In this document: positions 45,388 through 54,910 of the stretch, piece after piece
Numbering within the stretch: position 1 is the first letter of the stretch
Layout of the letters: the number at the start of each line of letters is the position of its first letter
Assembly: GCF_000350225.1 (NCBI RefSeq)
Contig: NW_005178610.1
Location: 294,837 to 358,836, forward strand
Length of the DNA: 64,000 nt
From: Chondrus crispus
Lineage: Eukaryota; Rhodophyta; Florideophyceae; Gigartinales; Gigartinaceae
Reading direction: 5' to 3'
Made by a program: the position numbers and the translations under genes
The notes under the pieces: generated by a model
Database searches by the model: none
Told to the model about the DNA's origin: nothing
What the model saw: the letters and a program-made list of their open reading frames with translations, nothing else

Positions 45388-47207
45388 GCACTATTCCGTG
45401 ACGGTGGTTCCCAACCCGATAGTACCCCAATAAAACATCTGCCTTCTCCGTCTCGCTTCTCCTTGCCTGCGCGGACTTCCTTGAGGGGAGGCCTCATCGC
45501 CTCACTAAGCGGTGCGAGCGTGCACGCCGGAGTAGGCGCAGCTCCAGTGGTCGGTATGCGCAGTGCGGCCCTTCCCCGGTCCGGTGCCGCCCCGTTTTCC
45601 TTCGCAGAAAATCGCCCTTTTCCTTAGTAAATTATGCCCGATTTTCCGTTCGGGGGGTAGTCCTGGCCTCAAAACCGGCGTTTTTCTTAGTAAAACGTGC
45701 CTGATTTTTCCGTTCGGCGGGTGGCTTTTTGCCTTTTTGAAGAGCTCCGATTGGCTGTTCCCTCAAATCGGGGGCATTCCGAACAGCCTCCCATACGGCC
45801 GCCGCGCGCCCTAATTGGCTACGGCCACCGGGTACAGTACTGTGTGAACCACATGTACTGTACCCCGGCCATTCCGTGGCGGTGATTGGGTTTGTGGACG
45901 GCATGGCTTCGCAGCAATTCGTCCCCATCCCCCCATCATCCATGGCCGACCCCGGGGGCGCTCAGTGACCTGGGCGCTCCCTCGGGGGTCCCTGGAGGGT
46001 ACCGTTCGGTTGCGCCCCGCCTTGGCGGGGCGCCAGGTACAGACCCAGGCCCCACCCGGAGGGCTACAGCGCCTCCCCATAAGCAGGCGCTCCTCCGGGG
46101 TAGTGGTGCCAACGTACCGATGCACGGCACCCCCCCGGAGGGCTGGCCGTTTTGCCAACTCGGACGCCCCTTTTTTCCACCGGCGCGTACAGTACGCGGG
46201 GGTCTCGACCCTCGTGGTTGCCGGGAGACCCCTCTGACCTCGCTCGGTCCCTTTCCGTGACGGTTAGAGGCGTACGAGTGCGCCGCCGGCAACTTCGCCG
46301 ACAACCCCGATTTGGAAACTGTAAAAAACCACTAGAAACCAATAAAAACTGATCTCGTTTCCAAATCGGTTGACACCTCGCCATGACCGCTTTTTCGGAG
46401 TGGATACCCCCGGGTCCGGCTTGACGCGGTGAGCACGATGCCGTTCTCGGAAGTGGGCTACGATTTTTATTGAGCCCACTAGGGGTCAAAACGTAGCCCA
46501 AAGTCGACCGAAATTGGCGGCTGGTCCGCCGGGGTCGGCATTGACCGTTTTTCGGACCTTATACCGTCCGAAGCGGCTTGACGCGGGGAGTACGATGCCG
46601 TTGTCGGCGGTGGGCTACGATTTTTATTGAGCCCGCTAGGGGCTCAAACGTAGCCCCAACTTCGACGTAATTGCCGAACCGAACGGTGTCACCCCTCACA
46701 ATTTGGTCCCTGGATTTTTGCCGCAGGCCACTGCACCAGTGCCGGAATGACACTTGGCAATTTTTGCCACGTGTCGGGGGTTGCGCCGCCGCTGCAAGTA
46801 TCCGAGACGGTATTTATCTTGGGCACTGCGGGCGTGCCGTACCTCCCCATCGTCGACCATGGTCGACCTCGGGGGACACCTAGTGACCTAGGCGATCCCC
46901 CTGAGGTCCCTGGACTTCACCGTTTCGGATTACACGCCTTATAGGCGGCGTGTACAGTATTTGACACACGGCACCTCCCCGAAGGGCTGGCCAATTTTGT
47001 AACTCAGGCCCTTAGTTCGGGGAGGTTACGAAGTCGACCGCCCGCCGTAGTTTAGAGGGTGCAAAACCCATCGTCGTGCGTATAGTTCCGAGCGGTAGTG
47101 ACGGTCCCGTAGGCGGCTTCCGCCCCCCGCATGCTCTACAAGCGGGTGGTCTCAACCGGTACAGTATCCGGGAGACCCCCCTTCTTAGCTTGCGCCACCG
47201 AGCGGAA
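45388..47207. repeat. 3' spacer of chromovirus B with nested duplications and hairpins
   Basis: Noncoding between pol and the antisense frame. It shows a 157-base tandem duplication (units starting 46418 and 46575, sharing tgggctacgatttttattga), a degenerate roughly 70-base duplication at about 45610-45720 (both with gattttccgttcgg), and a degenerate roughly 0.9-kb direct duplication linking about 45925-46190 with about 46845-47030. A 13-bp stem (ccgatttggaaac at 46307-46319 with its complement at 46357-46369) is perfect. Confidence 0.7.
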
Positions 47208-50200
47208 CTAAGCTCGGTGGGCTCGCCAATACCGATCGATAAAGGCTTGTGGTAGGCCCTCCGCGGGTTCGAATGTATCATCCGCGGGGGTGTAACCATA
47301 CCACCTCACTTTGTATTCCAAGCCGGTAGGGGTGTCGCGATGCGCTACGAGACGCTCGACGACGAACTCCTCGGGGGTATTAGCACCGTCCCCATGGGGA
47401 GGGTTAATCCGTTCGGAAGGGGCACTTATGCCTCCTGTAGGCATGGTCCGGTCCCCCGGGCCCCTTGGCATCCGCGTGACGCGGTCAATACTGACTCGTA
47501 CGGGAAGCCCGTCTTGCTCCACAGTAACGGTCGTGTCCGTGGCGTGGCGGACCCGAAAGGGTCCTTCCGTCTTTGGTAAAAGCTTGACGGACATGTCGTC
47601 CGTCCCAAGCCCCTGTCCGTCACGGCCACGCCGTTCAGCCGCTCGGAGGGCTCGGGGAGGGCGATCCACGTAGACTTGGTCGCCCTCCTGTATTACCGGT
47701 CGGAATCGGACTTTCTTATCGAAGTTCTCCTTATACCGCTTTTGGGCCGCGGTCATCTTTACCCGCGCACGGTCGAGGACATCCCGTAGCTTGCAAAGAG
47801 TCGCCCGCTTGTACTGTACGGGAGTACGTGGGTCGTCATGGGCGACTCCCGCAGCCTGAGGCGCTGTACCCGCGACGGTTAATCCGGACGGTTGTCTTGT
47901 CAACACCAGGTCAAACGGAGTAGTCTCCGTTGACCGGTGGACTTGTATGTTATAAGCATACGTCAGAGGCTGGAGGAACTCGTCCCAGTCTCGCTGGTGC
48001 TCCTCGACATAATGTCGGAGCCTCTGCACGATGGTCTTATTAAACCGTTCGGTCTGACCGTTAGTTTGGGGGTGGTAGGCTGTCGTCAAATAGTGACGTA
48101 TGCCTAGCAATGCGCACACGGCGTCGAAGAACTTCGCCGCAAATTGCGGACCGTTATCGGTAAGGACGTACTGTGGTGCTCCGTAGACGTACACCCAGTT
48201 GTCCAGGAATGCGTTAGCCACCACGGCTGCGGTTGTCGTACGAAGCGCGATGCTGCGCGTGAGCTTCGAGAACCGGTCGGTAATCACAAGGACGAACTGA
48301 TTCCCATGTGCGGTCTTCGGCCACGGACCCAGGAGGTCCATTGCGACAAACTCCAAGGGTCCGGCCGCCGGGAATAGTTTCATGTCCTTTTGATGACGTA
48401 CAATCGTGCCCCGTGTCGCAGAACACGATTGACAGTTCCGTACGGTGGCGTACACGTCGTTGGCCATGTGGGGCCAGTAGTACTCCCTTCTTAGGGTATA
48501 GTACATCCTGGTCCCACCGGGGTGTCCGGCCAACCTCGGGTGGTGTGCCAAATACAGCACCTTTGCCCTTAACCGTTTCGGGACGACGCGTTGCAGTGTC
48601 CCATCAAGAGGGGACCTCCGCACCAAGAAACCGTAACGGTCCACGTCATACTTTGAGTCTGGCTCTCCGACGGTTCGGGCGGCATGGATGCAGAACTCGT
48701 CCGCCGCCTGTGCTTGGATAAATTCCTCAACCGACATGGACGATACGTCCGTTTGTTCTGGAGTTACGGCAAGGGCCTGGGGTCTCTCTCGCGCATTCCC
48801 GGGACTCCGTTCAGTAGCTGGGGCCCAGTCAATATCGACGGGCCCCACGTAAGGCTCCTGTCTTGACACTTGAACGACGAAGCACGGGACTTCGTCGTCT
48901 ACCGCGACGGTTTCCCCTTCGTCCGTCCGGAGGCGAGATACCCCGTCCGCCAATTGGTGTTTGACACCCGGCCGGTATTGTACGTCGTAGTCGTACTCCG
49001 CCAGGCGTAACCGCCAGCGGGCGAGCCGTCCGGAGCTGTCCGCCAAATTGAGGACCCACCGGAGGGCCTCATGGTCCGTTCGGAGATTGAACGTGGCACC
49101 GTACAGGTAAGGGCGTAATGCCAGGATGCTCCAGACGACTGCAAGGCACTCCTTCTCAGTCGTCGTGTAATTCTTCTCAGCATCCGTGAGACTACGGCTC
49201 CAGTAGCCAATCGGTAATTTATCTCCATTCGGTTGGTCTTGCAGCAGGGCACACCCCACTTGGTACGCACATGCGTCCGTGTCGAGTGTGTACTTGTAAC
49301 CGTGACGGGGTAGAGCCAGAATGGGCGGTGAGACCAGCCTCTTCTTTAGCTCGGCAAAGGCCTCATATTCCGAATCGGATAGGACTCCCAGTTCGAAGGG
49401 GTGATCCTTGCTCGTCTTCCTATTGAGGGGAGCGGCAATTTTGGCGAAGTTCGGGACGAACCGCCTGTAGACATTGCACATCCCCAGGAAGGAGCGTAAT
49501 TCCGTCTGGTTAGAGGGAGGTAGCGCCCGCTCGATAGCGATGACGTTGCGCCTCTCGACCTCTAACCGTCCCGGTCGGATTATGTGCCCCAGGTACGTCA
49601 CTGAAGTGTCGAAGAATGTACATTTCGATATCTTCAGCGATACCCCGGCGGTGTACAGCAGTTGTAGTACCTCCCTAACGTGGTCGAGGTGTTCCGTAAT
49701 GCATTTAGAGTACACGATGACGTCATCCAAGTACACCAATGCGGTTTCCCATTTAACTCGGGAGAGGATGATGTCCACAGCCCTTTGGAAAGTGGCTGGG
49801 GCATTCTTTAAACCGAACGGCATCCGCACAAACCGGTATAGACCGCAGTGCGACGCGAACGTCGTCTTATCGCGGTCCTCCTCGGCGACTTCAACTTGCC
49901 AGTATCCACTATTGCAATCAAGCGTAGTGAATACTGTAGCGTCGCCGAGTGAGTCAATGCACTCATCCATTCGCGGTAGGGGATAGGAATCCCGGATGGT
50001 AAGTGCGTTTAGTTTGCGGTAGTCCACACAGAACCGCATGGTACCGTCCTTTTTGGGTACGAAGACCACAGGACTGGCCCATTCTGCCGTGGCCGGCTCG
50101 ATGACGCCGGCCGGCAGCATGCGGTTCACCTCGGTTTTTTCCTTTTCCCGTGCGGTTGGACCAGCCCGGTACGGAGCTTGGTAGATGGGATTGGCCCCCA

Positions 50201-51194
50201 CCTTGAGGTCGATGCGGTGCTTGGTGGCACCAATCTTCCCGAGGCGGCCATTCCACATCTCCTTGAATTCGGAGAGCATAGCTACTATTTTTTCGCGTAG
50301 CTCTCCGTCTTCCTCACCGATGTGGACATCCTCGGTCCACAATCGGGGGGCTTCATCCGTGTCGGTTCTCTCCTGTTCTTCTTCCGTATCGGACTTGTCT
50401 TGTCCCTCATCCTGTACGGTACCCAAAGGGGGTACTGTAGGGGGAAGATTATTTTTGTTTCCTCCCCCCTCCTTAGCTTCAGCCACTCCTGTGGCTGGCT
50501 GAAGGGTTAGGATGTGGGTCGGCGATGGTAACGCGAGTCCGATAACGGTGTGTTTGGGGAGATGGACCGCATTATGGCTAAAATTGCTCATTATTACCGA
50601 AAACGGAATGTCTGGCCTTATATCCATGACTCCCTGCGCCATAAGCGACAGGTTCTTCTCTGCCGTGCGGGGATGGATCTGTAAGAAGCAGAGCCCAGCG
50701 ACCGGCGTCGCCACCCGTACGGTTGCTTGCGTCATGGAGGGAATTGTAATTCCCCGCACCATGCGTATTTTACGAGACGGCGTGTTGCTCGGAAACGGCT
50801 TGGTTCTTGGCGATTTTTCTGTTGCCGTTCGGTGTTCCTTATGAGTAAATTTGGATGGCGTCGTGCCTGTAAGTGCGACTGAGGGGGCATGATGGAAGAG
50901 AACCCTCCGTCGCGGTGGTAGAATTGCCTTGATATGTTGGTCTATAAAGGTGGTCCCTAATATACAATCCACAGCCAGGCGAGTGACCACGAGAAACTTG
51001 ACCCTGGCTGTGAAATCTCCGATGCGGACGTACAGTGTAAGCTGTCCAAGGGCGCTCATTGAGCGATTGGAGGCGTCCACCAGCGGTGCGCTCTTTACCG
51101 GAAGGATGGCCGCGCGCCATGGCTCGGCCACACAGCGTATATGGATGAGGTTGGGCGCTGCCCCCGAGTCTAGGACTGGAGACAGTGCCCGCAT
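47208..51194 (-). CDS. pol: chromovirus B pol: protease, reverse transcriptase, RNase H, integrase, chromodomain
   Basis: At least 1328 residues. Protease active site LDSGAAPNLI (Asp9). Reverse transcriptase with FVPKKDGTMRFCVDYRKLN, the FTTLDCNSGYWQV block and catalytic YLDD (about 486). RNase H starts at LDTDACAYQVG (about 636) and contains TDHEAL. Integrase has the HH-CC finger (HHPRLAGHPGG...CQSC, about 890), then D...D...E in AMDLLGPWP, LTDNGPQF and QTERFNK (about 956, 1014, 1049). The C-terminal chromodomain (about 1278-1328) reads VERLVAHRDTPTGLEYKVRWYGY...DDTFEP. The frame is open 58 codons upstream of the first ATG and overlaps the end of gag by about 15 codons in the -1 frame, so translation by frameshifting rather than from this ATG is likely. 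Confidence 0.97.
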   Translation of the reverse strand: MRALSPVLDSGAAPNLIHIRCVAEPWRAAILPVKSAPLVDASNRSMSALGQLTLYVRIGDFTARVKFLVVTRLAVDCILGTTFIDQHIKAILPPRRRVLFHHAPSVALTGTTPSKFTHKEHRTATEKSPRTKPFPSNTPSRKIRMVRGITIPSMTQATVRVATPVAGLCFLQIHPRTAEKNLSLMAQGVMDIRPDIPFSVIMSNFSHNAVHLPKHTVIGLALPSPTHILTLQPATGVAEAKEGGGNKNNLPPTVPPLGTVQDEGQDKSDTEEEQERTDTDEAPRLWTEDVHIGEEDGELREKIVAMLSEFKEMWNGRLGKIGATKHRIDLKVGANPIYQAPYRAGPTAREKEKTEVNRMLPAGVIEPATAEWASPVVFVPKKDGTMRFCVDYRKLNALTIRDSYPLPRMDECIDSLGDATVFTTLDCNSGYWQVEVAEEDRDKTTFASHCGLYRFVRMPFGLKNAPATFQRAVDIILSRVKWETALVYLDDVIVYSKCITEHLDHVREVLQLLYTAGVSLKISKCTFFDTSVTYLGHIIRPGRLEVERRNVIAIERALPPSNQTELRSFLGMCNVYRRFVPNFAKIAAPLNRKTSKDHPFELGVLSDSEYEAFAELKKRLVSPPILALPRHGYKYTLDTDACAYQVGCALLQDQPNGDKLPIGYWSRSLTDAEKNYTTTEKECLAVVWSILALRPYLYGATFNLRTDHEALRWVLNLADSSGRLARWRLRLAEYDYDVQYRPGVKHQLADGVSRLRTDEGETVAVDDEVPCFVVQVSRQEPYVGPVDIDWAPATERSPGNARERPQALAVTPEQTDVSSMSVEEFIQAQAADEFCIHAARTVGEPDSKYDVDRYGFLVRRSPLDGTLQRVVPKRLRAKVLYLAHHPRLAGHPGGTRMYYTLRREYYWPHMANDVYATVRNCQSCSATRGTIVRHQKDMKLFPAAGPLEFVAMDLLGPWPKTAHGNQFVLVITDRFSKLTRSIALRTTTAAVVANAFLDNWVYVYGAPQYVLTDNGPQFAAKFFDAVCALLGIRHYLTTAYHPQTNGQTERFNKTIVQRLRHYVEEHQRDWDEFLQPLTYAYNIQVHRSTETTPFDLVLTRQPSGLTVAGTAPQAAGVAHDDPRTPVQYKRATLCKLRDVLDRARVKMTAAQKRYKENFDKKVRFRPVIQEGDQVYVDRPPRALRAAERRGRDGQGLGTDDMSVKLLPKTEGPFRVRHATDTTVTVEQDGLPVRVSIDRVTRMPRGPGDRTMPTGGISAPSERINPPHGDGANTPEEFVVERLVAHRDTPTGLEYKVRWYGYTPADDTFEPAEGLPQAFIDRYWRAHRA

Positions 51195-51367
51195 ATTCGC
51201 TTGTCGCAGCCCTACCGTAGCGGAAACCTTATAGTTCTGCCTCTTGAAGAAGCAAATAGGTTCCGCTTCGGTCGGCGCGTCTTCCGTTCGGTTCGGCTCT
51301 GCTGCCTGAGTTGAGGGGGAAGGATCCTCCGGGGTGAGGCAGACAGGGAGTTTTGACGACGTCGCCT

Positions 51368-53830
51368 CTACGCGTCCTCCCTGTCTTCCCCCGTGAGTTG
51401 GAGATCCTCCTCCTCCTCAGCGACCAGCTTCTCCGCCTTGTCGACCCCCTGGTCCACCAGGTTGACCGGCGTGGTTTGAGATGAGGGATTTCCTCGCCAC
51501 ACCGGTCCCTGTGGACGACTGAATGGAGACCCAGGGCGGAGCCCCTGTCGGATGCGTAACTTTTGATAGTTCGCTTCCCTCGCTGCTAGGAGCTGGGCTC
51601 GCAGCGAGGCGTCCGCGACAATAGGGCAGCTCTCCTGTCGGTGAGTGGGGTCCAGACAGAACCGGCACGGAGGCGGTCCCCACCTTGCGCGTTGGTCCCC
51701 GCTTCCGTAGCGGCGGCCATAACCGGCTACAGTGGACGTTGGGGCTACAGCCCCTCCCACTGACGGTACCGGAGAAGGATGGAAACTTGTTGGCGGCGAG
51801 CTCACGGTACTTGCGTGTACTGTGGGGCTCGTCATCGCCAATATTCCTTCTGCGTTGGGTGAGGCGCCTGTATAGGCGGCCTCCGACGAGGACTCGACGG
51901 ATAACACCGGAGTCTTTCTTGCCGAGCGGTTAAAGGCAATCTTGCCTGTAGCGTCACGGGACGCGACGTTCGATGGCAATAAGTGCCGCCTTGCCGAACG
52001 GTGTGTCTCCCCGATGGCTTGTGCGTACCTAGCGACCGCCTGGTAGTCTACCGTGGCGTGTGTCGCTAGATAATTCCGCACTTGCGCGCACGTCGCTGGG
52101 AGCAACCCCTCGACGTACAGCGACTTGAGCCGACGGTCTGAGAAGACAGTACCGCATCGGAGGGCCTTGTCCCACAGCTGATTGCTGTAGGCTTCTTCCG
52201 TCATGTTAGAACTCTGACGGAAGGAAACCACTTCGGTGTAGGCCTCGGCGATAGTTTCGTCGGTAGCGTAGGTCCGTAAAAGGAAATTGACTACCTCCTC
52301 GTAACTCTCGAGCATGTCGCGTTGCTCGGCGTCCACCGCCATGGTATTACCCATAAGGCGGGACTGCAGTAGAGCATGCGCCTGTCCGGTTAAGTAGAAT
52401 TGGAAGCACCATACGGCAGCTCCCTGGCTTACCCCATTATGGTCGCAAGCCATCTTAAACCGGGCAAGGAAGCCCAATACCGCTATCGGATCTTGTCCAC
52501 TGAACGTGTGAGATTTCATCTGCACGTCCAGCTTCTTGCGGATACGGCTGATATGCCGCGCGACCTCGGAATTATACCGGGCGCTGCGACGTTCCAACCG
52601 GTAGGTCTTGTAATTAACCGCTTTGGTGAATAAATCATTAAGCGGTTTAATCACATCGACCCTCTTGGTGGGGGCTGACCGTTCGGTAGTCCGACGACTT
52701 CTACCCGGTCGGCGCCCCTGGTCGTGCGGCTCGGGGTCGGTACTGTAGCCCTCTGAGCCGGACCACTTGCGTCGGTGGCTACGGTCTCGCCGGCTGCCCG
52801 GGTGGCGCCGACCTTCGTCGCTGGTCGAATCAGGCGAGCTTCCGTCGGAGGGAAAATCACCTCCTCGACGACGGGCTCCAGCCCGAGACCTATAGCGACG
52901 GTAATCTTGCCGGACGGCTTTTCTGTCACCGTACGGTTCTTCTTCGGAGTACTCCTCCTCTTCCTCCGGTAATGGCCCGCGCCTTGTGCGTCGGGACTTG
53001 GGACCGTAACGGAAAGACGAGCGATTTTCTGTCTCGCCATACCTCGTCAGATTTTCTGTCTCATGGCGAGGGTGTCTTCCGTATCGGTCATAGGTCGCGG
53101 GGTCCTTGTCTGTCGGACCCCGTGTAACACCCTGAAGTTCGGGCAGGTATATAGGTGGGTCCTCCGGGTGAGGGCCCGCCTCCGGGTGAGGGGCCATATA
53201 TACCTGTGTCGGTCTTGTATCTCCTGTTCCGGTTCTTATTAATTTGAGAGGTGCCGTAGCGGTTGTAGGAGGTTGAGGTGCCTCAGCTACAGTACCGTTC
53301 GGATTGAAGTTGGCGAGGCGAGCCTCGACAGCTATGTTGATAGCTGTCTGGAGGCTCAGCCCCAACGGTGTAAGATGATCTCCAGGGTCGAGTGCCTCTC
53401 GGAGCTCACGCTCTACGAGGGCACCCACGACGTCGTCGATGACGGGCGTGACGACGGCCCGGACTTGCTCGTCAACAAGCGGCGGAACCGTTCGGTTAAT
53501 CGCACCCTCGACGTGGCGAGGAACCTCTTTAACGAGAGCTTCCTCCAGCCACGTCTGCATGCGCGGCCAGAGGGTATTTAATGCCCACTGGGAGCGGTGT
53601 TCGGTACCCGCTCGACCAGCGAGGGCCGGGACGGCCCCAGGGGCCGTCACCTCCGTATTGGTTGGGTTCTGCCCTGTACCGGCTGTCACCCGTAGCAGTG
53701 ACTCCGGGTTTTCGACACGGGGGCGCACGGACCCGGGTGGTCCACTGCGCGTACTCGCCCGGGCTGAGCCGGAGCGAGTACTGCCCCGTCCCGAACCGCA
53801 GTCTTCTGCAGGGGTTCCGGTCGGATTCAT
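51368..53830 (-). CDS. gag: chromovirus B gag
   Basis: 820 residues. N-terminal region homologous to element A gag; an Arg/Ser/Asp-rich, RNA-binding-like middle (about 240-380); a capsid-like helical part (about 390-650, including KLDVQMKSHTFSGQDPIAVLGFLARFKMACDHNGV and AVWCFQFYLTGQAHALLQSRL); then a CCHC zinc knuckle CRFCLDPTHRQESC (residues 722-735, C-X2-C-X4-H-X4-C). The C-terminus is acidic (EEEEDLQLTGEDRED) and its stop lies within the upstream-open pol frame. The protein forms the virus-like particle that packages element RNA. A 135-base leader separates its ATG from the 5' LTR. Confidence 0.95.
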   Translation of the reverse strand: MNPTGTPAEDCGSGRGSTRSGSARASTRSGPPGSVRPRVENPESLLRVTAGTGQNPTNTEVTAPGAVPALAGRAGTEHRSQWALNTLWPRMQTWLEEALVKEVPRHVEGAINRTVPPLVDEQVRAVVTPVIDDVVGALVERELREALDPGDHLTPLGLSLQTAINIAVEARLANFNPNGTVAEAPQPPTTATAPLKLIRTGTGDTRPTQVYMAPHPEAGPHPEDPPIYLPELQGVTRGPTDKDPATYDRYGRHPRHETENLTRYGETENRSSFRYGPKSRRTRRGPLPEEEEEYSEEEPYGDRKAVRQDYRRYRSRAGARRRGGDFPSDGSSPDSTSDEGRRHPGSRRDRSHRRKWSGSEGYSTDPEPHDQGRRPGRSRRTTERSAPTKRVDVIKPLNDLFTKAVNYKTYRLERRSARYNSEVARHISRIRKKLDVQMKSHTFSGQDPIAVLGFLARFKMACDHNGVSQGAAVWCFQFYLTGQAHALLQSRLMGNTMAVDAEQRDMLESYEEVVNFLLRTYATDETIAEAYTEVVSFRQSSNMTEEAYSNQLWDKALRCGTVFSDRRLKSLYVEGLLPATCAQVRNYLATHATVDYQAVARYAQAIGETHRSARRHLLPSNVASRDATGKIAFNRSARKTPVLSVESSSEAAYTGASPNAEGILAMTSPTVHASTVSSPPTSFHPSPVPSVGGAVAPTSTVAGYGRRYGSGDQRARWGPPPCRFCLDPTHRQESCPIVADASLRAQLLAAREANYQKLRIRQGLRPGSPFSRPQGPVWRGNPSSQTTPVNLVDQGVDKAEKLVAEEEEDLQLTGEDREDA

Positions 53831-53943
53831 CTTGACTTCTTGCTTGAACCGGGGGTTGATACGTGTTTTTCAACTTGTCCACGTACCGAATCGGATGTCT
53901 TCTTTCCTGAGCTCGACGGTGAGGGTCTAGAAACCCCAGGCGT

Positions 53944-53961
53944 CCCTCCACAAGAGTACCA
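53944..53961 (-). other. primer-binding site of chromovirus B
   Basis: On the minus strand it reads tggtactcttgtggaggg, four bases inside the 5' LTR, and is identical to the site in element A. The priming tRNA should end ...CCACAAGAGTACCA. It is not the initiator-Met type used by many Ty3/Gypsy elements. Confidence 0.8.
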
Positions 53962-53965
53962 AAAA

Positions 53966-54565
53966 TGTGGTACAACCGTAGGGACGCTAAACCGTAAACG
54001 GAAAAGGACAGGCTGTACCTAAAATGAGGGAGCTTGGGGGACCGCTACACTGGAGCGTCAGGTAGAATAATCCGGAACGGTAGGAAGCACAGGACAAGGG
54101 AGGTACATCGCACTGGACACGCGCAGTCGTACTGGGGTGTAGAGCAGTACGACCGGTGGCGAGCTGGAAACCTGAGGGACTTACTTAACCGTACGGTAAA
54201 GGACTAGGGTAGGAAGTAAGGGGAGGCGTGCTTGCCTCGGTTTACCTCCAGCCCGGTGCCCCCCTATCTTATACCCCCTAGTAGGGCGGTGGCACCGGAC
54301 GGACTACAGTAGCTGTACATACTGTAGCCAGCTTACTGTAGCTTACGGTAACTAAAAATGACTACTGTACTAACCCACCGATCGGTCGCGCACCACGTGT
54401 ACACCTGCACTAGCTGGTGCCACTAACTACACGTGGACTCCCACGTGGCCACATCTACACGTGCTGGCCACGTATGCACCGTATCGGTTAACATCTTACT
54501 ACTGTACTTGGCGAGGCCTCTGGCGCCCGCCTAGTGCAGTAGCGCCACTTGGCAATTGTACCACA
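53966..54565 (-). repeat. 5' LTR of chromovirus B (600 bp)
   Basis: Same length and ends as the 3' LTR, 598 of 600 positions identical (differences at 54108 and 54122). It should contain the promoter for gag-pol RNA, transcribed leftward. Confidence 0.97.
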
Positions 54566-54910
54566 CACACATTGCGGTCACTGAGGGAGAGTCACATTTT
54601 TGTGACATACATTAAAGCTTTTGCAAGTTCTAACTGCTGCGACTTATCCCCAGGTCGTGTTCTGTCTTACTTTGCTCTGTGATAAGAGAGACGAACACGC
54701 TCATATATACTGCGTTGTACATTACCAAGGGTACTGTACTATGTGGAGGGGGATCCGACGGGCCGGTCTCGGCCTGCTCCAGGAACGTCCTACGGGAGCT
54801 CTAATATTTTCGGTTGCAGCATACAGCGCCCTGTGATTTTAGAGGTGGTAGAGAGTGCGACGTAATTGAAACTGTGTCAATCAGAGAAACCCAATCCCTG
54901 TGCAAGACGG
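54566..54910. other. spacer between chromovirus B and the Harbinger-like transposase
   Basis: No gene. It should contain the 3' end of the Harbinger-like element, but no terminal inverted repeat matching the right side (near 56560) was found, and the chromovirus edge may have removed it. It contains gggtactgtactatg at about 54733. Confidence 0.4.

Larger units (their letters stand above)
41953..54565 (-). mobile_element. chromovirus B: Ty3/Gypsy LTR retrotransposon, 12.6 kb
   Basis: Two 600-bp LTRs bracket gag and pol on the minus strand, in the order 5' LTR (right), primer site, gag, pol with a C-terminal chromodomain, a 1.8-kb spacer, an antisense open frame, polypurine tract and 3' LTR (left). 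The LTRs differ at only two positions, so the insertion is young and both gag and pol are open. It abuts element A's gag on the left. No target-site duplication is visible: flanks are ACCCC on the left and CACAC on the right. The chromodomain would direct integration to particular chromatin in known chromoviruses. Confidence 0.95.
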
